The notes: generated by a model from the letters alone, not told the origin. A DNA stretch of 64,000 bases from an uncultured Opitutia bacterium (GCA_913056175.1 CAJXLM010000003.1:29509-93508); one strand, 5' to 3'; positions 51,382 to 62,594 are shown, counted from the first letter of the stretch. Translations and numbers: made by a program.

Positions 51382-52158
51382 ATGAGCGAACGCCCCCTCC
51401 GCAGGATCCGCCTCGACCACCTGCTGGTCGAGAAGGGCCTCTGCGCGAGCCGCACCCAGGCCCAGGCCCTCATCCTCGCGGGGAAGGTGTGGAACGGCAC
51501 GGAGCGGATGGACAAGCCGGGGCGGGCGGTCCCCCGGGACTTGCCCCTCGCCCTCGAGCATCCTCCCCGTTTCGTCAGCCGGGCCGGGGAGAAGTTGGAG
51601 GGCTTTCTCGAGGCCGTCGGCTGGTCCCCCACCGGCGCCACCGTCCTCGATGTGGGCGCCTCCACCGGGGGCTTCACCGACTGCCTGCTCCAGCGGGGCG
51701 CCCGGGAAGTCACCTGCGTCGACGTGGGCCGGGGCCAGCTCCACGAGAGACTCCGCCGCGATCCGCGAGTCACCAACCTCGAGCGCGTCCACGCGGGAAC
51801 CCTCGCCTCCGCGGATCTTCCCCGCGACCGCTACGACTGGGTGGTGGTCGACCTCTCCTTCATCTCGCTCCGCAAGGTGCTCGCCGCGGTCTGGGCGCGG
51901 CTCGCCCCGGGCGGTCGCATGGTCGTGCTCGTCAAGCCCCAGTTCGAGGCCTCCCGGGCCGAGGCCGATGCCGGCCGCGGGGTGATCCGCGACCCGCAAG
52001 TGCGCGCACGGGTCCGCGATGAGGTCGTCGCCTGGATCCTCGCCCACCTTCCGGGGGCGTGGCTCGCCTCCGTCCGCGAGTCCACCCTCGCCGGCACCGA
52101 CGGCAACCGCGAGTTCCTCGCCGGGTTCCAGCGGGTTGCCGGGGAGGGCGAGGCCTAG
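51382..52158 (+). CDS. tlyA: TlyA-type rRNA methyltransferase
   Basis: 258-aa protein with an N-terminal S4 RNA-binding domain (RIRLDHLLVEKGLCASRTQAQ) and a FtsJ-like methyltransferase domain. SAM motif VLDVGASTGGFTDCLLQRGA, then DRYDWVVVDLSFISL and VVLVKPQFEA. TlyA methylates the 2'-OH of 16S and 23S rRNA cytidines and is needed for capreomycin sensitivity in mycobacteria. ATG at 51382. Its TAG overlaps the stop of the convergent polyketide synthase gene (CTAG). Confidence 0.92.
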   Translation: MSERPLRRIRLDHLLVEKGLCASRTQAQALILAGKVWNGTERMDKPGRAVPRDLPLALEHPPRFVSRAGEKLEGFLEAVGWSPTGATVLDVGASTGGFTDCLLQRGAREVTCVDVGRGQLHERLRRDPRVTNLERVHAGTLASADLPRDRYDWVVVDLSFISLRKVLAAVWARLAPGGRMVVLVKPQFEASRAEADAGRGVIRDPQVRARVRDEVVAWILAHLPGAWLASVRESTLAGTDGNREFLAGFQRVAGEGEA

Positions 52159-53198
52159 CTATTCCCGCCGGTCAGCCGGCAGGAGTGACAACTGAACCCG
52201 GCCCCGAACGAGCTGGCCCAGAGGTCGACGGGTCGGCCCGCCCGGGCCCGCAGGACCTCGTCCACCGCGAAAAGGACACTCGGGCTGCTCATGTTGCCCC
52301 CGTCCCGCAGCACCTCCCGCGAGGTCGGCAGGTCCGGCACCTGCAGGGAGTCGGCCACCGCGTCGAGGACATCGCGACCGCCGGCATGCGTGATCACCTC
52401 CGCCCCGTTCGCGCCGGAGCGCGCGTGCAGCTCGCGGACAGCCGCGGCCGCCGTGGCCGGGACGGTCCGCTCCAGCCGGTTCCGCAGCTTGCCCCCGCGG
52501 TTCTCGAAGCGGAGCTGCTCCCGCGCCTCCGGGCGGTGCAGGGTGTCGAACCCGTAAGCGCGCACCTTTCCCGCATCCTCCCCGGCTCGGTCCCCGCTCC
52601 AGATGCTCGCCGCCGCCCCGTCGCCAAACAGGCAGAGGCTCACGAGCACCCCGGGGTCGTCGTCGATGTAGAACGCCGCCGAACACACCTCCACGGAAAC
52701 GCAGGCCACCTTCGCGTCCGGATCGAGCGCGAGCAGGCCCGCGGCTTGCCGGAGGAGGGGAAGGGCCGCCCCGCAACCCAGCCCGACAAGGTCGCCGAGG
52801 TAGGCGTCCGGGCGGAGGCCCGCCGCCTCCCCGATATAGCTGGAGAGACCGGGGCAGAGATAACCGGTGCAGGTGCACACGAGGAGGGCGTCGAGCTCTC
52901 CGGCCCGCAGGCCGGCTTCCTCCAGGGCCCGGCCGAGGGCCTCTCCACCCAGCCGGGGGGCCTCCCGCTCGAAGCCCCGGTTCAGATCCTCCGCCGATAG
53001 GTCAAACAGCCCCTCCACCTGCGGCATCGCGAAGTGTCGGCGATCGATGCCGCCGGAACCCTTCAGGATCCGTTCGAGAAGCCGCTGGGAACCGGGGCGC
53101 AGTTCCGCGAAACGGGAACTGTTCCGCAGCACCTCCCAGCATTCGGCCTGCGTGTAGAAAGGTTCGGGGCGCACACAGGCGAGGCTTTCTAACCACAT
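52155..53198 (-). CDS. Type III polyketide synthase
   Basis: Chalcone/stilbene-synthase-like homodimeric enzyme (347 aa) that extends a starter CoA with malonyl-CoA. The catalytic triad is present: Cys142 in LVGLGCGAALPLL, His271 in VITHAGGRDVLD and Asn302 in RDGGNMSSPSVLF. A N-terminal FAMPQVEGL stretch matches the family. The ATG at 53198 was chosen over the upstream TTG. It stands alone, with no methyltransferase, oxidase or CoA ligase beside it. The product could be a pyrone or an alkylresorcinol; it cannot be read from sequence. Confidence 0.92.
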   Translation of the reverse strand: MWLESLACVRPEPFYTQAECWEVLRNSSRFAELRPGSQRLLERILKGSGGIDRRHFAMPQVEGLFDLSAEDLNRGFEREAPRLGGEALGRALEEAGLRAGELDALLVCTCTGYLCPGLSSYIGEAAGLRPDAYLGDLVGLGCGAALPLLRQAAGLLALDPDAKVACVSVEVCSAAFYIDDDPGVLVSLCLFGDGAAASIWSGDRAGEDAGKVRAYGFDTLHRPEAREQLRFENRGGKLRNRLERTVPATAAAAVRELHARSGANGAEVITHAGGRDVLDAVADSLQVPDLPTSREVLRDGGNMSSPSVLFAVDEVLRARAGRPVDLWASSFGAGFSCHSCRLTGGNS

Positions 53199-53332
53199 GG
53201 CGGCCAATCATTCACACTTTCCGCTCCGCCACAACAGTCTGGCGCCCTTCCGCCGCACCCGCGCTGGGCCCTCGCCGGGAAACTCGACGGTTGGCGATTC
53301 CTGCCCCAAGCTCCACGCTCCGTACCGTCGCC

Positions 53333-56194
53333 ATGAAGTCCCACGCCGCCGGCCACCCGAATGCCGCCTCCGAGGATGCCCACCCGGGAGACCCGCCCGG
53401 GCTGGCCGCGCGGGCCCGCCGGGAGCTCCACTTCGCGGCAGGGTCCCTGCCCGCCCGCGCCGATCGCGTGGAGGCCTACCGCACCTTTCTCACCTCCGAG
53501 CGGGAGCGGATCCTCGCGGACCATCGGGCCGGGGCCAGCGGCCTGTCCGTCTCCCGGGAGGGTGCCCTCCTCATCGACGCCCTCCTCACCGCCCTCTACG
53601 ACGCCGCCGGCAAGGTGCTCGCCCCGGACTACGGGAGCCGGTGGCAACGGATCGCGGTCCTCGCCCTCGGAGGATACGGTCGCGGGGAGGTCTGCCCCTT
53701 CAGCGATGTCGACATCCTCCTCCTCCACCCGCCGGACAGCCCCCGGGATTCCGCCCGGGGCCTGCCGGCCGCCTTCGCCGAGGAAATGCTCTACCCGCTC
53801 TGGGATCTCGGGCTGAAGGTCGGGCACGCCACCCGTACGGTCAGTGAAGCCCTCTCCGAAGCCGACCGCGAACCCAAGTCCCGCAACGCCCTCCTTGAGA
53901 TGCGTTTCCTCTTCGGGAACGAATCCCTCGCCGAACAGCTGAACCGACGCTTCCGCTCAAGGTTCCGTCGCCGTCGCTCCGCCCTCACCCTGCAGAGCCA
54001 GATCGAGAATGCCGTCGACCGGCGGACCCAGCAGGGGGATTCTCTCTACCTCCAGGAACCCGACATCAAGAACGGGGTCGGTGGGCTTCGCGACTACCAG
54101 AATGTGCTCTGGATGAGCCACATCCGCTTCGACCGGGGCGACCCGGAGGTTCTCGTGGAAAACGGGATCCTCTCGCCGGCCCGTCTTCGGCAGTTCCACG
54201 AGGCCTACGACTTTCTCCTCCGCGTCCGCAACGAGCTCCACTTCTTCGCCGGCCGGGCGACTGACCTGCTCTCCCTCGACCGCCAGCCCACCATCGCCGC
54301 GCACCTCGGCTACCCTGAGGTCGACCTCGTCGAGCGGGTCGAGGCCTTCATGCGGGACTACTATGCCCGGGCCCAGTGCATCCTCCGCACGGCGAGCCGG
54401 GTGGAGAGCCGCATCCTCCGCCGGGACCTGCCCTTCGCCGGGGACCGCTTCCACCTCCGCGATGTCCTCGCCTCCCGGCGCCCGCAGCGCAAGCGGAGGA
54501 TCGATGGCTTCCTCCTCGAGAAGGGTCTCCTCCACCGCGACGAGCCCGGCGCTTTCCAGGCCGATCCGCTCCGGCTGGTCCGGGTGTTCCGCCACGCCCA
54601 GCAACTCGGGGCCGACCTCCACGATGAACTTGCCGAGGAAATTGAGGAGTCCCTCGGACTGCTCGAGGTGACGGATCCCTGGCAACCCGCCCTCCAGAAG
54701 ATCATGCGGGCCCTGCTCAACGACGCCGGCCGGGTCTTCCCCGCGGTCGCCTCGCTCCACGAGGTGGGGGTGCTCGGCCACATCCTCCCGGAGTTCGGAC
54801 GGCTCACCTGCCTCGTCCAGCACGAGTACTACCACCGCTACACGGCGGACATGCACACCCTCGAGACGCTCCACCAGCTGGACCGGGTCTTCGCCCGGAC
54901 GGAGCCCCCCTGGAACAGCTACCTCGAGGCCCTCCGCCGTACCGAGTACCCCACCCTCCTCTACCTCGCCCTTCTTCTCCACGACATCGGAAAGGCCGAC
55001 GGCGTTCGCGGTCATGCCCAACGGGGAGCCGTGCTCGCCGCTCCCATCCTCTCGAGAATCGGTCTCCCCGAACCTCTGCACGGGGAAATCCTCTTCCTCA
55101 TCGAGAATCACCTGGAGATGGCACGATTCTCGCAACGGTTCGACCTCGATGACCCCACCACCATCCAGTCCTTCGCCCGCTTTGCCGGTACCCCTACGCG
55201 CCTGGCCTACCTCTACGCCCATACCTACTGCGACGCCCTCGGCACCGCCGAGAACCTCTGGAACGGATACAAGCAACTGCTCCACGAATCCCTTTACCGG
55301 AAGACCCTCTCCCTCCTCGAGAAGGGGGCCGACCGCAGCCTGATGGAGCGGGAATACCGGGAGCACCTCGAGGAACAGCTCCTCGGGGAGGGCGCCGCCG
55401 CCCGCGTCGAAAGGGAGGAGGTCGAGGCCCACCTCAACGGCCTACCCGACCGCTACTTTGTCCAGAACAGTCTCGATGAGGTGGTCCTCCACCTCGATAT
55501 GGTCCACCAATTGCTGGTCCGCATCCAGACCGCCGACTCCGTAGGCGCGCTCGCCCCAATTATTGACTGGCAGGACAGCCCGGACCAGGGACTCTCCACA
55601 GTCACCGTGGTGACTTGGGACCGGGGCGGGCTCTTCTTCAACCTCGCCGGGGCGCTCTCCGTCTCCGGGCTGAACATCCTCAGCACCAAGGCGGTCACCC
55701 GGGCCGACCATATTGCCATCGACACGTTTACCGTGGTCGGGCCGGACGGCGGCCCAGTCTCCGACCCGGCCGCCCGCTCGAAATTCGAGAGCCATGTCCA
55801 CGAGGCCCTCGTGGAGAACCGGGATCTCCTCGAGGCCATCGAGCGGGAGGCCCGCAAGTACGAGTCCGGATACCTCCGCCGCAACGGGGCCACCCTCGCC
55901 AGCCACATCGATCCGGTCATCAACGTCTACCACGAGCTCACCCTCCAGCGCACCATCATCGAGGTGCAGGCTCCCGACACGCTCGGGCTGCTCTACAAAC
56001 TCGGCCGGGTCATCACCGAGCACGGTTTCGACATCACTTTCGCCCGCATCGACACCGAGAACGGGATCGCCAACGACACCTTCTACATCGAGGGGGTCGA
56101 GCCAACCGCCCACTCGCCGGGCAACCACAATCTCCTGCTCCTCCGCCAGGCCCTTGCCGACACCGTGCGCAGCGAGCAGCGGAAGGCGGGCTGA
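53333..56194 (+). CDS. glnD: Bifunctional PII uridylyltransferase/uridylyl-removing enzyme
   Basis: Nitrogen sensor (953 aa) that uridylylates and deuridylylates PII. The nucleotidyltransferase motif is [18 protein letters not shown]. The middle part includes [17 protein letters not shown]. The HD domain has the metal motif [17 protein letters not shown]. Two C-terminal ACT domains (about 720-810 and 870-945) bind glutamine, for example [20 protein letters not shown] and [23 protein letters not shown] at 53333 is preferred to an upstream TTG. No PII gene is adjacent. Confidence 0.94.
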   Translation: MKSHAAGHPNAASEDAHPGDPPGLAARARRELHFAAGSLPARADRVEAYRTFLTSERERILADHRAGASGLSVSREGALLIDALLTALYDAAGKVLAPDYGSRWQRIAVLALGGYGRGEVCPFSDVDILLLHPPDSPRDSARGLPAAFAEEMLYPLWDLGLKVGHATRTVSEALSEADREPKSRNALLEMRFLFGNESLAEQLNRRFRSRFRRRRSALTLQSQIENAVDRRTQQGDSLYLQEPDIKNGVGGLRDYQNVLWMSHIRFDRGDPEVLVENGILSPARLRQFHEAYDFLLRVRNELHFFAGRATDLLSLDRQPTIAAHLGYPEVDLVERVEAFMRDYYARAQCILRTASRVESRILRRDLPFAGDRFHLRDVLASRRPQRKRRIDGFLLEKGLLHRDEPGAFQADPLRLVRVFRHAQQLGADLHDELAEEIEESLGLLEVTDPWQPALQKIMRALLNDAGRVFPAVASLHEVGVLGHILPEFGRLTCLVQHEYYHRYTADMHTLETLHQLDRVFARTEPPWNSYLEALRRTEYPTLLYLALLLHDIGKADGVRGHAQRGAVLAAPILSRIGLPEPLHGEILFLIENHLEMARFSQRFDLDDPTTIQSFARFAGTPTRLAYLYAHTYCDALGTAENLWNGYKQLLHESLYRKTLSLLEKGADRSLMEREYREHLEEQLLGEGAAARVEREEVEAHLNGLPDRYFVQNSLDEVVLHLDMVHQLLVRIQTADSVGALAPIIDWQDSPDQGLSTVTVVTWDRGGLFFNLAGALSVSGLNILSTKAVTRADHIAIDTFTVVGPDGGPVSDPAARSKFESHVHEALVENRDLLEAIEREARKYESGYLRRNGATLASHIDPVINVYHELTLQRTIIEVQAPDTLGLLYKLGRVITEHGFDITFARIDTENGIANDTFYIEGVEPTAHSPGNHNLLLLRQALADTVRSEQRKAG

Positions 56195-56298
56195 CCCGCC
56201 GGGCCGTCGGGAGGGGTCGCGCCGCTCCCTCCCGAGGCCGCGTTTCGCCCGGCCGATTCCTCCTTCCCCCCACTCGCGGAGTCTGGCAACCTCGCCTC

Positions 56299-57318
56299 AT
56301 GGAACACCGCCGTCTCGGCAAGAGCGGCCTCGTCGTCACCGATCTCTGCCTCGGCACGATGATGTTCGGCTCCCGCAACACGAAGGAAGAGGCCTTCGCG
56401 ATCATGGACCGCGCCCTCGAGGCCGGGATCGATTTCTTCGACACCGCCGAGGTCTATCCGGTCCCCCCGCGGGCCGATCATGTCCACCGGACCGAGGAGA
56501 TCGTCGGGGAATGGCTGGCCGGCCGGAACCGGGACGAGATCCTGCTCGCCTCCAAGGTCGGCGGGCCCGCCCATGGCTGGTTCCGGCCGCCGCTCCGCCG
56601 CGGCCACAGCGCCCTCGACCGCAACCATATCCGGAGGGCCGTCGAGGGAAGCCTTCGCCGCCTGCGCACCGATTACCTCGACCTGTACCAAACCCACTGG
56701 CCCGACCACGGCATGCGCTACGAGGATACCCTCGAGGCCCTCGACGAACTGGTCCGGGAGGGGAAGGTCCGGGTCATCGGCTCCTCCAATGAAAATGCCT
56801 GGGGGCTCATGAAGGCCGAGGCGGTCTCCCGCGAGTGCGGGCTCGCCCGCTACGACACGGTCCAGAACAACTTCTCGATCCTCAATCGCCGCTTCGAGGA
56901 CGAGCTGGCCTTCATTGCCCGCAAGGAGCAAATCCACCTGTTGCCCTACTCCCCCCTGGGAGGCGGGGTCTGCTCGGGCAAGTACAACGACGGGGGACGG
57001 CCGGTGGGTGCCCGCTTTTCCGAGTACCTGCACGCCGGCGGGGAGCGGCAGCAGTCCATGGCCCACCGCTTCGTCAACGAGAAGAGCCTCGCCACGGTCG
57101 CCGAGCTCCGTGAACTCGCCGCAAGCGCCGGCTACGGTCTCGTCCCCCTCTGTCTCGCCTGGAGCCGCCAACACGACTTCGTCGCTTCCTCGATCTTCGG
57201 GGCCACGAGTCTCGAGCAACTGGAAGAATGCCTTCAGGCCCGCGACCTGATCCTCCCGGACGAGGTGCTCGCCGCCATCGATGCGATCACCGCGCGGCAC
57301 CCCTACCCCCTCGGCTAG
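56299..57318 (+). CDS. Aldo/keto reductase
   Basis: NADPH-dependent aldehyde or ketone reductase (339 aa, TIM barrel). The catalytic Asp-Tyr pair is in [10 protein letters not shown], Lys in [10 protein letters not shown], and His in [10 protein letters not shown]. Other landmarks are [18 protein letters not shown] and [14 protein letters not shown]. Substrate unknown; the sugar/beta-keto-aldehyde branch (tas/yajO-like) is likely. ATG at 56299. The 3' end overlaps the convergent methyltransferase by 32 bp. Confidence 0.9.
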   Translation: MEHRRLGKSGLVVTDLCLGTMMFGSRNTKEEAFAIMDRALEAGIDFFDTAEVYPVPPRADHVHRTEEIVGEWLAGRNRDEILLASKVGGPAHGWFRPPLRRGHSALDRNHIRRAVEGSLRRLRTDYLDLYQTHWPDHGMRYEDTLEALDELVREGKVRVIGSSNENAWGLMKAEAVSRECGLARYDTVQNNFSILNRRFEDELAFIARKEQIHLLPYSPLGGGVCSGKYNDGGRPVGARFSEYLHAGGERQQSMAHRFVNEKSLATVAELRELAASAGYGLVPLCLAWSRQHDFVASSIFGATSLEQLEECLQARDLILPDEVLAAIDAITARHPYPLG

Positions 57319-58285
57319 CCGGGGGTGCCGGGGAGGCCCGCTCTGGAGACTTGCGCAACCGCGCGACAAAAAAACCCTCGTGTCCGCCGGCCGGCGCGAT
57401 CCGCCGGCACCCCGACAGCTGGCCGTCGAGGGGACGGCCCCTCCACTCCGTCACCAGTGGCAGGTACGGCACCGCGGCCGGGAGGTCGAACGGCTCGACC
57501 TCCATCTCCGGAAATCGGCGGAGGAGACGGGCCAGGGTGACCTCGTTTTCCTCGGGCGCGTAGGTGCACGTGCTGTAGACGAGGCGGCCGCCCGGGCGGA
57601 GCAGGCGGACCGCCCGGGCGAGCAGGCCCTTCTGCTTGTGCGCCATCTCCCCGATCTTCCGCTCGCTCCAGTAGGCGAGCGCGGGGTCATCCGGGCCCCG
57701 CAGCCGGCCCTCCGAGGAACAGGGCGCGTCCACGAGGATGCGGTCGTAGCCGCTCGCGTCGCGAAAGAGCCGGCCGTCCTTCCTCACCACCTGAGCTTCC
57801 TCCGCCCCGAGTCGGCGCAGCACCTCGCGCAGCCGGTAGGCCCGGTCGCGGACGACCTCGACCGCGGTCAGCGCGGACGGCTCGCCGGTGCGCGCAGCGA
57901 GGTGCGAGGCCTTCCCCCCGGGCGCCGCGCACAGGTCGAGCACGCGGTCCCCGGGGCGCGGGTCGAGGGCAAGGACGGGCAGGAGGCTGGACCGGTTCTG
58001 CAGGTAGCCCTTCCCCTCCCGCAGGTAGGGATGCCCGCGCATGTCCTCGGGAAGCCACTCCGCCGGCAGGGTGAGCGCCTCCTCGCACCAGGAAAGGCGG
58101 GTCCCCCCGAAAAGGGCCCGGGCCTCTCCGGCTCCGCTCCGCAGGGCATTGATCCGGAGCACGGGAGGACGGGGATCCCCCGCTCCCATCCGGATGCACC
58201 GCGCCACCTCGGTCCCGAAGATCGCCTCGAGTCGGCCGCACCAAGCCGTCCAGCGCTCCCCGCTTTCTGCCCCCGTCCCGGCCAT
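57287..58285 (-). CDS. RsmB/RsmF family RNA (cytosine-5) methyltransferase
   Basis: NOL1/NOP2/Sun-type enzyme (332 aa) that makes 5-methylcytosine in rRNA or tRNA. The SAM motif is [19 protein letters not shown]. The two reactive cysteines are in [14 protein letters not shown] and [18 protein letters not shown]. No separate N-terminal RNA-binding NusB domain, so RsmF-like rather than RsmB. The frame is open much further upstream, but the ATG at 58285 fits. The last 25 residues (from SPERASPAP) overlap the convergent gene and look unstructured. Confidence 0.9.
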   Translation of the reverse strand: MAGTGAESGERWTAWCGRLEAIFGTEVARCIRMGAGDPRPPVLRINALRSGAGEARALFGGTRLSWCEEALTLPAEWLPEDMRGHPYLREGKGYLQNRSSLLPVLALDPRPGDRVLDLCAAPGGKASHLAARTGEPSALTAVEVVRDRAYRLREVLRRLGAEEAQVVRKDGRLFRDASGYDRILVDAPCSSEGRLRGPDDPALAYWSERKIGEMAHKQKGLLARAVRLLRPGGRLVYSTCTYAPEENEVTLARLLRRFPEMEVEPFDLPAAVPYLPLVTEWRGRPLDGQLSGCRRIAPAGGHEGFFVARLRKSPERASPAPPASRGGRGAAR

Positions 58286-58378
58286 CGCCCGGATGGTTTT
58301 TCCTCCATTGGCTCCTGCCAAGCCCGGAAGGGAGAACGGGGAAGGTTCGATGGGTTTGCAAAGGAGGCCGGGCGAACG

Positions 58379-59422
58379 TTGGCTGCGCGTGTGTACCGAT
58401 CCGCACGCTCCGGGGCCCTCGCCCCTCTCGCCCTGCTCCTCCTTTGCGCGATGCCCCTCGCCAGTCTCTCCGGTCAGGGCCGTCCGCCCGTGGCCGTGCG
58501 GACGACCACGGTCGAGGCGGCCCCCTCCGAGGAGACTCTTTCCCTGAACGGATCCATCCGATCCAACGAGAGCGCGGTGATCCGCGCGGAAATCGCCGGG
58601 ACGGTGGAGGCGGTTCCCTTCGCGGAGGGAACCACGGTGGAGAAGGGTGCCGTGCTCGCCCGGATCGAGGACGACCTCCTCCAGGCCGAGCGCGCCGAGA
58701 TCGAGGCGGAGATCGCCCTCGCCACCAGCCAGTTGCGCCGCCAGCAGACCCTCTCCGCCCGCGAGGCCACCACCCGGGAAGCCCTCGATGAGGCCCGGAC
58801 CAATCTCCAGCGCTTCCGCGCCCGCCTCCAGCAAGTGGAGGTGGAGCTGGCCCGCACGGTCATTCGCGCCCCCTTCCGAGGGCGGCTCGGTCTCCGCGAG
58901 ACGAGTCCCGGCGCCTATCTCCAACCGGGCGACACGGTCGCCACCCTCGAGCAGCTCAATCCACTCAAGGTGGACTTTGGGCTGCCGGAGATCCACCAGT
59001 CCCAGCTGGCGGTCGGGCAGACTCTCCGGGTGTCGGCCGCCGGAGTCGCCGAAGTGCTCGCGGGGCAAGTCGTCGCCTGGGACAACCGTGTCGATCCGGA
59101 GACCCGCAACCTCCGGGTCCGCGGAACCCTCCCCAACCCTGACCGCAGCCTGCTCCCGGGGAATTTCGTCTCGGTCGAGCTGGTCCTCCAGCGCCGGGCC
59201 GACGCGGTCCAGATCCCCACCAACGCGGTGATCCGTGACCTTGAGGGGGCCTACGTCTTCGTGGTCGAGAACGATACGGCCCGGCGGCGGCCGGTCGAGC
59301 TGGGCCAGCGCCGCAACGCGGTGGTGGAGGTCGTCGAGGGACTCGCACCCGGGGAAACGATTGTCAGCTACGGCACGCAGGCCCTTCGCGATGGCGCCGC
59401 GGTGCGGGTCGTCGATTTCTGA
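58379..59422 (+). CDS. RND efflux periplasmic adaptor subunit
   Basis: Membrane-fusion protein (347 aa) of a tripartite efflux pump. Signal-peptide-like N-terminus (AARVYRSARSG then LAPLALLLLCAMPLASL). Lipoyl/hairpin region with SNESAVIRAEIAGTVEAVPF, the coiled-coil pair (about residues 95-165), beta-barrel VDFGLPEIHQSQLAVGQTL and C-terminal QIPTNAVIRDLEGAYVF. The start is uncertain: a TTG at 58379 lies 11 bases after AAAGGAGG (58361-58368), the best ribosome site in the window. A GTG at 58391 would be 23 bases away. It is followed by the pump gene, 23 bp later. Confidence 0.9.
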   Translation: MAARVYRSARSGALAPLALLLLCAMPLASLSGQGRPPVAVRTTTVEAAPSEETLSLNGSIRSNESAVIRAEIAGTVEAVPFAEGTTVEKGAVLARIEDDLLQAERAEIEAEIALATSQLRRQQTLSAREATTREALDEARTNLQRFRARLQQVEVELARTVIRAPFRGRLGLRETSPGAYLQPGDTVATLEQLNPLKVDFGLPEIHQSQLAVGQTLRVSAAGVAEVLAGQVVAWDNRVDPETRNLRVRGTLPNPDRSLLPGNFVSVELVLQRRADAVQIPTNAVIRDLEGAYVFVVENDTARRRPVELGQRRNAVVEVVEGLAPGETIVSYGTQALRDGAAVRVVDF

Positions 59423-59445
59423 GCGGGTCCGCCCCAAACCTCCCC

Positions 59446-62400
59446 ATGGATCCCCGCGAATTCTTCATCCGGCGGCCCGTCTTCACTACGGTCCTCTCCC
59501 TGGTCATCATCCTCTTCGGCCTGATCGGGTTCTCCCGGCTCGGCGTGCGGGAGTTCCCCCGCGCCGATCGCCCGGTGGTCAGCGTCAACACGAGCTACCC
59601 GGGCGCGAATGCCGCCGTCATGGAGAGCCAGGTCACCGAGGTTCTCGAAGAGGAGATCAACACGGTCTCCGGGATTCGCTCGCTCCGCTCGACCTCCCGC
59701 GACGGGCGCAGCTCCCTCCGCGTGGAATTCGAGTTGGGCGACGACCTCGACCGGGCCGCCAATGACATCCGCGACCGAGTGGCCGCCGCCCGCCAGCGAT
59801 TGCCCGAGGAAGCGGAGGCCCCCGTCGTCGAGAAGGCGGATGCCGAGGGCGACCCGATCGTCTTCCTCAACATCAGGAGCGAGGACCGCTCCCTTCTCGA
59901 GCTCACCGAGATTGCTGACAATGTCTTCAAACCGCGCTTCGAGACGATCGACGGGGTCGGACGGGTCGATATCTGGGGCGACAAGGAATACGCCATGCGC
60001 GTCTGGCTGGACCCGGAGAGGCTCAGCGCCTTCGGGCTCACCCCGCGGGAAGTTCGCGAGTCCATCCGGGACGCCAACCTCGAGTTGCCCACGGGTCGGC
60101 TCGAGGGACAACAGACCGATGTGAACCTGCGCGTCCTCAGCCGCCTCGGACCGGAGCCGGAAGTGCTCGCCGAGACGATCATCGCCGGCTCGGGGGATCA
60201 GGTGGTCCGGCTCCGGGACGTCGCCCGCGTCGAGATCGCGCCCCGCAATGAGCGCACCATCCTCAAGCGGGACGGCGTCCCCATGGTCGGGGTGGTCCTC
60301 CGGCCCCAGTCCGGCGCCAACGAGATCGCCATCGTCGACGAGTTCTACAAGAGGCTCGACCGGATCCGTCCCGACCTCCCGCCCGACATCGAACTGGGCA
60401 TCGGCTTCGATACGAGCGAGTACATCCGCGACTCGCTCGCCGAGGTCCGCCAGACGCTCTTCCTCGCCCTCCTTCTGGTCTGCCTCACCATTTTCCTCTT
60501 CCTCCGCGAGGGGCGCACCTCCCTGATCCCCCTGATCACCATCCCGGTCTCCCTGATCGGGGGACTCTTCTTCGTCTACCTCGCCGGCTACACGATCAAT
60601 GTCCTCACCCTCCTCGCCCTGGTCCTCGCGGTGGGCCTGGTGGTCGACGATGCCGTCGTCGTCCTGGAGAACATCTACACGAAAATCGAGGCGGGCCTTC
60701 CCGCCCGCGAGGCGGCCGCCGCCGGACTCAAGGAGATCTTCTTCGCGGTCATCGCCACGACGCTCTCCCTCGTCGCCGTCTTCACCCCGATCGTTTTCAT
60801 CGAGGGACTCACCGGGAAGCTCTTCAGCGAATTCGGGGTCACCCTGGCCGCCGTCGTCATTGTCTCCTCCCTGGTGGCCCTCACCCTCACGCCGATGCTC
60901 GGCTCCCGCCTCCTCAAGGGAGGCGCCCAGCACAAGTGGTTCTACCGCGCCACCGAGCCCTTCTTCGCCGCCCTCAACCGCTTCTACCGCTGGACTCTGC
61001 GCGGCTTCCTCCGGGCCCGTATCCTCGCCCTGCCGCTGGTGGTCGCGTTGGGAACGGCCGCGGTCTGGCTCTACGACGCACTGCCCCGGGAACTCGCCCC
61101 CACCGAGGACCGCGGCCTGCTCGTCCTTTCCATGGGAGGTCCGCCGGGTGCCAACTTCAACTACATGTCCGCGGTCATGGACCGGGCCGACGAGATCGTT
61201 CTCGAGGAAATCCCGGAGCGGGAGGCCCTCATCTCGGTGACCTCGCCGGGCTTCGGCTCCTCCACCACGGTCAACTCGGGTTTCGCCCGGCTGGTCCTCA
61301 CCGACCGCACCGGCCGGGAACGCTCCCAGGAAGAGATTGTCCGCGACCTCGAGCAAAGCTTCGCCGACATCGCCGCCGCCCGGATCTCCGTCCGGCAACC
61401 GGCCACCCTCAGCACCGGGGGGCGGGGGTTGCCGGTGCGCTACGTGCTCCAGAACAGTGATTTCGCCAAAATCCGCGAAGTGCTCCCCCGCTTCCTCGCG
61501 GAAGCCCGGCAACGCCCGGAATTCACCTTCGTCGATGCCGACCTCGAGTTCAACCAGCCGGAGATCGAGATGACCATCGACCGCAACCGCGCCGAGTCCC
61601 TCGGGGTTCCGGTCGAGGAAATCGCCGAGACCGCCCAGGCCGCCCTCGCCGGTCAGCGCTACGGGAGCTTCCTCAAGGACGGCAACCAGTACGACATCGT
61701 CGGCCAGATGGACCGCCCCTTTCGCGACGAACCCGCCGACCTGCGCAGGGTCTACCTGCGCTCCGGCAATGGAGAGCTGGTCTCCCTCGAGCAATTCGTC
61801 GATTTTCGCGAGGTGACCGCCCCGCCGGTGCTCTACCGCTTCAACCGCTTCCCCGCCGCCACGGTCAGCGCCAGCCTCGCCCCGGGCGTCTCCCTCGCCG
61901 AGGGGATCGCCGCCATGGACGGGATTGCCGCCGGACTCCTCGACGAAACTTTCTCCACCGACCTGCGTGGCCAGTCGCGGGAGTTCCGCGAGACCGGACA
62001 GAGCTTGGTCTTCGTCTTCGTCTTTGCCCTTCTCGTCGTCTTCCTCGTCCTCGCCGCCCAGTTCGAGAGCTTTCGCGATCCGCTCATTATCATGCTTACG
62101 GTCCCGCTCGCCCTTCTCGGGGGACTGCTCGGGCTGCGGCTCTTCGGGCAATCGCTCAATCTCTTCTCCCAGATCGGCCTGATCATGCTGATCGGATTGG
62201 TCACCAAGAACGGAATCCTCCTCGTCGAGTTCATCAACCAGCGCCGCCGCGCCGGTCTCCCCATGCACGAAGCGGTCCTCGAGGGCTCCGCCGCCCGCTT
62301 TCGGCCGATCCTCATGACGTCCCTCTCCACGATCCTCGGCATCCTCCCCATCGCCATCGGCCTCGGGGCCGGCTCCGAAAGCCGCATGCCTCTCGGGATC

Positions 62401-62529
62401 GCCGTGATCGGGGGCCTCCTCCTCAGCACCCTCCTCACCCTCTACATCGTCCCCGCCGCCTACACCTACCTCGCCTCCCGCAAGGTCGAGTCCGCCGCTC
62501 CTCCCGCCGCCGACAACGCCGCCCCCTGA
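59446..62529 (+). CDS. RND efflux pump inner-membrane subunit
   Basis: Proton-driven RND transporter (1027 aa), AcrB/MexB/Czc-like, with twelve membrane helices and two large periplasmic loops. It begins MDPREFFIRRPVFTTVLSLV. The proton relay has the Asp pair in LVLAVGLVVDDAVVVLENI. Other landmarks are SYPGANAAVMESQVTEVLE and GLVTKNGILLVEFINQRR. With the adaptor upstream it should export a lipophilic or other small compound to the outside through an outer-membrane channel; no channel gene is in the window. Confidence 0.93.
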   Translation: MDPREFFIRRPVFTTVLSLVIILFGLIGFSRLGVREFPRADRPVVSVNTSYPGANAAVMESQVTEVLEEEINTVSGIRSLRSTSRDGRSSLRVEFELGDDLDRAANDIRDRVAAARQRLPEEAEAPVVEKADAEGDPIVFLNIRSEDRSLLELTEIADNVFKPRFETIDGVGRVDIWGDKEYAMRVWLDPERLSAFGLTPREVRESIRDANLELPTGRLEGQQTDVNLRVLSRLGPEPEVLAETIIAGSGDQVVRLRDVARVEIAPRNERTILKRDGVPMVGVVLRPQSGANEIAIVDEFYKRLDRIRPDLPPDIELGIGFDTSEYIRDSLAEVRQTLFLALLLVCLTIFLFLREGRTSLIPLITIPVSLIGGLFFVYLAGYTINVLTLLALVLAVGLVVDDAVVVLENIYTKIEAGLPAREAAAAGLKEIFFAVIATTLSLVAVFTPIVFIEGLTGKLFSEFGVTLAAVVIVSSLVALTLTPMLGSRLLKGGAQHKWFYRATEPFFAALNRFYRWTLRGFLRARILALPLVVALGTAAVWLYDALPRELAPTEDRGLLVLSMGGPPGANFNYMSAVMDRADEIVLEEIPEREALISVTSPGFGSSTTVNSGFARLVLTDRTGRERSQEEIVRDLEQSFADIAAARISVRQPATLSTGGRGLPVRYVLQNSDFAKIREVLPRFLAEARQRPEFTFVDADLEFNQPEIEMTIDRNRAESLGVPVEEIAETAQAALAGQRYGSFLKDGNQYDIVGQMDRPFRDEPADLRRVYLRSGNGELVSLEQFVDFREVTAPPVLYRFNRFPAATVSASLAPGVSLAEGIAAMDGIAAGLLDETFSTDLRGQSREFRETGQSLVFVFVFALLVVFLVLAAQFESFRDPLIIMLTVPLALLGGLLGLRLFGQSLNLFSQIGLIMLIGLVTKNGILLVEFINQRRRAGLPMHEAVLEGSAARFRPILMTSLSTILGILPIAIGLGAGSESRMPLGIAVIGGLLLSTLLTLYIVPAAYTYLASRKVESAAPPAADNAAP

Positions 62530-62594
62530 GCGGGAGCCCGGCCTCCCCGGGGTCTTCACTCGACAAGGCCCCCCAGCCCTTCCTCACTGTTCCG

